NCBI GenBank assembly: GCA_011634665.1
Contig: WAEK01000011.1
Location: 1,577,473 to 1,641,472 of the forward strand
Direction of reading: 5' to 3'
Length of the DNA: 64,000 nucleotides
From: Mortierella sp. BCC40632
Lineage: Eukaryota > Mortierellomycota > Mortierellomycetes > Mortierellales > Mortierellaceae
Part shown: positions 58,895 through 64,000 of the stretch, piece after piece
Layout: every line of letters begins with the position of its first letter
Position numbering within the stretch: the first letter of the stretch is position 1
Made by a program: the position numbers and the translations under genes
The notes under the pieces: model-generated
Databases searched by the model: none
Told to the model about the DNA's origin: nothing
Seen by the model: only the letters and a program-made list of their open reading frames with translations

Positions 58895-59843
58895 CCTGGC
58901 GGGGTTCGAGGGGGACGGGAAAGCCAGATACGGACATTTGGATGTTTGGGACACGGGCTACGGAGGTAGAGTGTGTCAGTCGAGGCAATCTTACCTTTAG
59001 ACGCGAGGATTGTCTTGAAGGAGGGGACTATGAGGAGGTGGAGGAAGACGAGGAGAGGACGAGAAGAGGTAGGGCGTTGTGTTTGTCTGTGGAGAAGGAG
59101 CAAGAACTAAAAAAGAGCAACACCGAAAAGAATGAGGAAGCACCCCAGTGAGGACAGAGCGAGTTAGAGACAGGCTATCATTGGATGTGGATTCTCCATG
59201 AACAAAGGACGACGCAGGGACCCTCTTCGAGGGCTTGGCTGTGTGGAGGACTTGGTGCGATTGAGAAAGACTTCGGTCAGCCCTTGCCCATCGTTGCACA
59301 GTACAATTAACTGTCCATGAGTCCACCGCAGGATGTGCAGACTCCAAGGGGATTGTCTCCACCATCGATGCTTTAGCGGATTGCAGTGACAACCGTCGGG
59401 TAGCCATGTTGGGGGGAGGGGGAGGCACAGGCATTACATACCCAGCTTGCTCACTTGATGTTAGAGCGGAGAAGAAATGAGGATGAGCTAGTGTACAGGG
59501 AATGATAATACAGCGGAATGACAATGATGGTAAAACAGGAAAAGAGTGCTTTGGGGGTGGGTGGGGGAGGAGGGAGGTAGGGAGAAATAATAATAAGAGA
59601 GAGAGAGAGAGAGAGAGTGTGCGTGTGTGTGTGTGTGTGAAGAGAGCGAGGAGACGGATGCCTCCTGGGGCGAGAGAGCGGGGAGTCAGGAGACAGGAGA
59701 GCTTTGAGCAACTGTGGGATCCCGAGGAAGGGCCAAGAAAAGTGAAGAGAGATGTAACAGTGGCCCTGAAGTGACTCTCTCTCGCTCGCTCGCTCTTACT
59801 GGAGAAGGTGGGTTTGGGCGCGGGGGATTGGCGCGAAGGAGAA

Positions 59844-59881
<38 letters not shown>

Positions 59882-60200
59882 AAGGAAGGGAGAGAGAGAG
59901 AGAGAGAAGGAGGGAGAGAAAAGAGAGAAAGAATGCAAAGCCTGGCCCTTTCCACAACCCTGTAGTTCACTAGCAACCCATCTCATCATTTTCACAAACA
60001 CAAACGTTCTCTTTCTTTCTCTCTTTCTCGATCCTGTCCATCTGCCATGCACATTCGTCGCTCCACATCAGGTACATATTCTTGCCGACTGATCTTGCCT
60101 GCACTTTCTGATCAGAAAAAAATGCTGTTGTTGTTGTTGTTGCTCTCTCATTCATGCTCATCCTCGCCTCTCTCATTCTCGGCATATTATCCATACTGTA
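58895..60200. promoter_or_regulatory. Upstream region of the Sel1 gene, CT-rich on the sense strand
   Basis: Long GA-rich blocks as written (59,600-59,645 and 59,830-59,935) plus a GT run (about 59,620-59,640) give a CT-rich leader on the sense strand. An open frame from ATG 59406 (MATRRLSLQSAKASMVETIP) could be an alternative first exon but no clean donor in phase was found. A (TTG)n run lies at about 60,123-60,141. Confidence 0.4.
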
Positions 60201-61495
60201 CTCAGCTCCGTGCTGCCTAGACAGTCCATCAGGCCCGAGCCGTTCTTTATTTTGAATAGACTGTCGCAGGTCGTCTCGTTAAGCTGGGCTCATGGCTAGA
60301 CTCTTGCATCAACGCTCTAAAGTTTCTGGCTCCTGCTTCTGCTCATTATCCGCTCTTGCACCAGCTTCTATCTCCCTGCTACCCGCTCCGACTCCTGCTC
60401 AAGCTCTCGGTTTGGCCGGTACAGGCAGGAGGTCTTCAGGGGGAGGACCCTCAAATGGGTTATGTCAGAAGTTGGATGAAGGCCGCTGAGAACCCTTAGT
60501 CAGAGAGCATAGAGAGCAGAGTTTCCCGAGAGCCCATCGGCCACTCTTTGTCAAGTTGCCAGGTGCTTGATCGCCTTCAATTGCTAGATGTGGTCAAATC
60601 CAGATCTACACTTCCCCAAAGTTTCTTACTGTATTCTCGGAGAAACATGGTGTGTGCACTATCGAAAGAGTAGTATGGAACATTCACAACCTTCACGAGT
60701 AACTCCGGCTCCGATCAGGTCTTAACAACCTCAGCATATACTACACACTTTCAAGCTCACAGCTCAGAGGCGCATTGGAGGTTTCGTTTCTAGGATAACT
60801 ATCGTGTGCTATCACTTTTTTTAACGTGTCCATGTGCAAAAAAAAAGCCTTTTCCGTCCCTGAAATCTTTCTCAAATAGTTCCCAGACCTAGAATACTCG
60901 ATACACACCTACCCTGTCTTGTGCAACCTTCCTGACAGCTTTAACACCATCTTAAGTTGAGCAACATAGGCCTGCATGGCCGTCTTGATTAATAGACTCA
61001 CTGCATGATCACCACTGATGTTTTCTAACCTTGCCCAAGTCAATAGGACTAGAGTTGCTGTGTCTGGTGTTGCGTGGATAGGATTAGCTAGCAACAGAAG
61101 TGCTACACCAGGCCTCAATAAGGGTTACTACTGGGATACGGCGCCGGCTCCTTTTTCCAACACAAAACACTTCCATGAGAATGGAATAGGAAGGCTCTAA
61201 TTCAAGCTGCGATCATATCGAACCTCTATACAGATCTGTACTCGATATGGAAAAATAGCTGCTCGTTAGGCTCGTAGCTTGAAATAGAAGCTGTATTGCA
61301 TGCATGGATCTAGCACATGGTAATTGTTGTCGGAATGACCACGAGCTCCATCCAGCCAATTAAGAAAGAACAAAGAACAATCCATGCACGCGATAATCTC
61401 TTCCAGTAGCCTATGCTCAAACTAATCCTGTATGGAGGCATGAAAAAGGCATTTGACAGACATCCAGCACTCAGTCTTCGAGCGCGATCTTGGCT
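60201..61495. other. Intergenic, no confident gene
   Basis: Between the Sel1 gene leader and the orphan exons. A minus-strand frame at 60,909-61,050 (GDHAVSLLIKTAMQAYVAQL) ends at a GGTAGGTG donor-like site and could be an isolated exon. After the stop of the orphan exons (61,496) the same frame stays open for about 70 codons, including a hydrophobic stretch WIVLCSFLIGWMELVVIP. None is strong enough to call. Confidence 0.35.
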
Positions 61496-61942
61496 TTATG
61501 ATTCTTTGCTGCCTGCAGCATTCGTACCATATGGATCCCAGTAACGGCTAAACTGCATCATATATGATATTTTATCTAGTCGGACAAACTTGTCGTAAAT
61601 GTCCACGTCGCCTATGCTGTATTCTTCCTCTGACACATCTGGGTCAGTGTGTGGCCAGCTGCAATTGAATACAGCAAAACATATCTAAACTGGAGTGGAA
61701 TCCTGGCACCTTAACTCTCGAGGGTACCTGTCAGTAGAGACAAATTTTGGCATCACCTGCAGAACAATGTCCATCTGCAAGTATACTCCAATCACCACAA
61801 AGAAGTCAACAAATCCCACAATAGACTTTATAAATCGAGATTTGAGATAAGGATACGCTCGTAAGTAGTAGTTACGATAGAGAAGCGTCTTACTCAGTTC
61901 ATTTTCAACAACCTGGTATAGTTCGCCAAAGAAACAAACACG
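61496..61942 (-). CDS. Orphan 3' exons of an unrecognised membrane protein
   Basis: Two exons, 61942-61728 and 61658-61496, join in phase (GAC AG|GT ... AG|C TGG) to give 125 residues ending DPYGTNAAGSKES. The first reads GELYQVVENELSKTLLYRNY, then a membrane helix FIKSIVGFVDFFVVIGVYLQ; the second is acidic then DKFVRLDKISYMMQFSRYWD. Coding potential is strong, but the upstream acceptor is the end of a (GT)n microsatellite (61,943-61,970), and only about 35 bp farther is the SEC10 stop, leaving no room for a first exon with an ATG. It is a 5'-truncated copy, or joins SEC10 transcripts. Family unknown. Confidence 0.5.
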
Positions 61943-61970
61943 CTACACACACACACACACACACACACAC
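61943..61970. repeat. (CA)n microsatellite serving as a splice acceptor
   Basis: On the minus strand it reads (GT)n ending GTGTAG directly before coding exon 61942-61728. Confidence 0.85.
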
Positions 61971-62003
61971 TATTCTCAAAGGCTCATCCCATAGACCGCG
62001 ACT

Positions 62004-64000
62004 CTATCGAAGAGAATAATTCAGAAACTTGGATGCAGTCAGGTCCTCTAATTGGGTGAGCCGGTTTGGGTTACTTGTGCTCGGTCCACTACCAGACTCA
62101 TTGTTGGTCTGACCAGCATTATTACTGCTGCTTCCTCCTCCCAAGGTCAAGCTGAGTTTCTCCATGAGCTTGTCGATCTTGGAGGTCTTGAAGTCAACTC
62201 TCATCTGGAGATATGGCTGAAGTGTCTTGATATCGACCTGTGCAAGATAGCCATCATTCAAAACAGAGGGCAAAATCTCGGGTCTGACCATGAAAACGTT
62301 TCCGAGCTGGCGGAGCATCTCGAACCGCTCGTTCAGTGATGGAATGTTCCATACTTTGACTCCCTCCTGATACTTGGCGATATCCCTACACCGATTTCAA
62401 GAGTCATGGCGCAGATAGAACGATCCGTTAGTATTGGCGACATTTTCTTAATCCTGGTATGCAGCATACGGGTTCTTTTGAAATTCAATAATTTTCTATC
62501 CGTACTTTGACAATAAGATACCACCGACGGGACTAATCGAGAACTTTTTAAAGTGCTCCAAAAGCATCCTACACAGCATTTAAAAAGAAAAGAAATCAAA
62601 ATGATTAGAAAAAAAAAAAAAAAAAAAAAAGCCTTTGCCCTTTAGAGCCTAGGAAAAGTAGAGACAGCATTTGACATTTAAGAAAAAATGAAAAAGAAAA
62701 AGATACTTACCCGTGGAAGGCAATTCCAATCTCCATGAGGAACATTTCAATGTTCTTTCCATCAAAACAATTCCGAACAGTTTCATACATTTTCTTCAAG
62801 AACACGCAGCAGTCCATACAAGGCTTAGTGGCAAGACCTGTCAGATCCACCTCATCATCTTTGGGCTTGAAGTCTGAACGCCTCTGACGACTTAGACATG
62901 TCTCCAGCCATGTCAAAATGACATCGATCTCCTTCTGAATAGTAGTGTTCACCTTGGACTCAACATTGGCCATTAACTTGTTCTTCTGGAGAACGGTATC
63001 ACGGTATACCTGAGGCGAAGGGACAGTGAGTGGCAGCTACAGGTCAACCAAAGGACAGATAGATATAGTCGTCAGCGAGCTAATTAGATGAATGGACCAG
63101 TCGGTAACGTGTAGTGCAGACGGCGCAGACTTTGCAGAGAATAATGGCTACTCCTGACTACGGATTCAGATATTCAAAGCAATAGACTTACAATAGTCGT
63201 TTGGAAGTGCATCTGAAGGAGATGGATAATACCATTCACAAGTTTAATGCGCTTGATAGGCCCTAGATCAGGTGGGAGCTTCGGATCGTGCGCCGAGAGG
63301 TCTTCAATAGCTCTATGAAAGTAAGATGCGTTAGTCCTCTATGCTAGTATTACTTTTGAGTCTTGTTTAATGCCATCACTAGCTCGACGGTCTCTCGTGG
63401 CGCTTGGTTGCACCACGTCATCACTACATGGACCGCGAGGCATACGAGACAAGTACATCGCCTCAGACACACTTACGAGTCTAATGCTGCGTCGATGTAA
63501 CGCATGCCGATGTAGTCTGTCAAGAGCTGGAACAAAATTGCAGTGTTTTTCGGTCTATGGAGTATTAAAAGATCGATCCGCGTGTTTCGCCTGTGTTAGC
63601 AAAGGCAGCAATACTTGTCTAGGCTTGAGTAATAAAGCTGACTAAAGGGATTTTGATCATACCTTCCAGAAACGGGAAGAAGTCCTGCACTTCGGACAAC
63701 ACTCTCCGCATGAATCTTGAGCATAGCAATAACAAGAGGCATCAACAGCGCACCACTGTCATCAGCAACCTGCATAGTTTGGTATTTCTCGGGATTCTTG
63801 ACCGTGGCAAAGTTTTCTTGAACCACAGGTGGCATGTTCTTGTTGGAGGAATCGATAATCTGGTTAAATGTACGTGTGATAATAGCTCTGAACTTGTTTC
63901 CTCCACGCCGTTGAAGCTAAAAGTGTCAAAGAGAGAAAATAGTTGGATAGAACAACAACAGTGATTGCAACAAGGTAGCTGCCGGAACGGTTCCAGTCAT
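62004..64000 (-). CDS. SEC10: Exocyst complex component SEC10 (3' part, runs off window)
   Basis: Subunit of the octameric exocyst that tethers secretory vesicles at the plasma membrane. Exons read leftwards: beyond 64000, then 63916-63663, 63526-63477, 63312-63192, 63009-62711, 62568-62506 and 62385-62004 (stop). Landmarks: DAALDSAIEDLSAHDPKLPP, RRSDFKPKDDEVDL (human KKTDFKPEDE), FDGKNIEMFLMEIGIAFHG (human MDGKNVDTVLMELGVRFH), LLSKDIAKYQEGVKVWNIPS and the C-terminal LQMRVDFKTSKIDKL. The junction between exons 63663 and 63526 is out of phase as drawn (phase 2 to 0), so a short exon or another donor is missing there. The C-terminal 45 residues after KLSLTLGGG are Ser/Asn-rich and extend past the animal protein. 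A sense T22 tract lies in the intron before exon 62568. Confidence 0.9.

Noticed and set aside
58997..60052. 351-codon minus-strand frame upstream of the Sel1 gene
   Set aside because: Most of it is translated CT-rich leader (Ser-Leu runs). The part from ATG 59406 could be an exon, but no in-phase donor was found.
1..64000. tRNA or rRNA genes
   Set aside because: No cloverleaf-like segment with a convincing TTCGA-type T arm and B box was noticed by eye; a tRNAscan run would settle it.

Overview
This is a eukaryotic window, almost certainly from an early-diverging (Mucoromycota-type, most likely Mortierella-like) fungus. Genes are intron-rich with short GT-AG introns (about 50-900 nt), start codons often follow CT-rich leaders, and the housekeeping proteins are fungal or opisthokont in type: saccharopine reductase of the fungal aminoadipate lysine pathway, a Chs7-type chitin synthase chaperone and a fungal_trans transcription factor. 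Several long F-box/LRR-like proteins and very low-complexity extracellular stalks fit Mortierella-type genomes. The species call is inference. No tRNA, rRNA or CRISPR array was recognised. All exon models below were built by eye from splice consensus, phase and family knowledge.

Layout. 0-1.5 kb: edge of a decayed retroelement (gag-like, frameshifted) with a short GTTGACGGGG repeat cluster. 1.5-10 kb: fructose-1,6-bisphosphatase (-), mitochondrial bL27 (+), a small secreted 8-cysteine protein (-), then frataxin (-) and mitochondrial bL9 (+) head to head. 11-27 kb: a Sng1/DUF3533-like membrane protein (+), an F-box/LRR protein (+), ALA dehydratase HEM2 (-), a multi-domain LRR-like protein with an unrecognised N-terminal domain (+), and a second F-box/LRR gene (-) carrying a homopolymer frameshift. 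27-40 kb: EMC4 (-), an LRR-like relic, a TMEM135-like protein (-), an MTH1-type Nudix hydrolase (-), saccharopine reductase LYS9 (-) and the NXT1/p15 mRNA-export factor (+). 40-48 kb: a Chs7-like chaperone (-) and a fungal_trans transcription factor without a visible zinc cluster (-). 48-53 kb: a 1640-residue single-pass membrane protein (+) with a huge Gly-Ser-Asn repeat and a cytoplasmic pseudokinase. 53-55 kb: decayed or frameshifted small genes. 55.9-58.9 kb: a Sel1-repeat protein (-). 61.5-64 kb: orphan membrane-protein exons and the 3' part of exocyst SEC10 (-), which runs off the window.

Functional grouping. Much of the window is ordinary housekeeping: gluconeogenesis, heme, lysine, Fe-S biogenesis, mitochondrial ribosome, ER membrane complex, exocytosis, mRNA export and nucleotide-pool sanitation. 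No operon-like cluster is apparent. The shared 286-bp promoter of frataxin and bL9m joins two mitochondrial functions. The most unusual item is the stalked pseudokinase at 48.1-53.1 kb: its extracellular part is a tandem array of N-G-S glycosylation sequons encoded by a 12/48-bp minisatellite, and its kinase-like domain lacks both catalytic aspartates.
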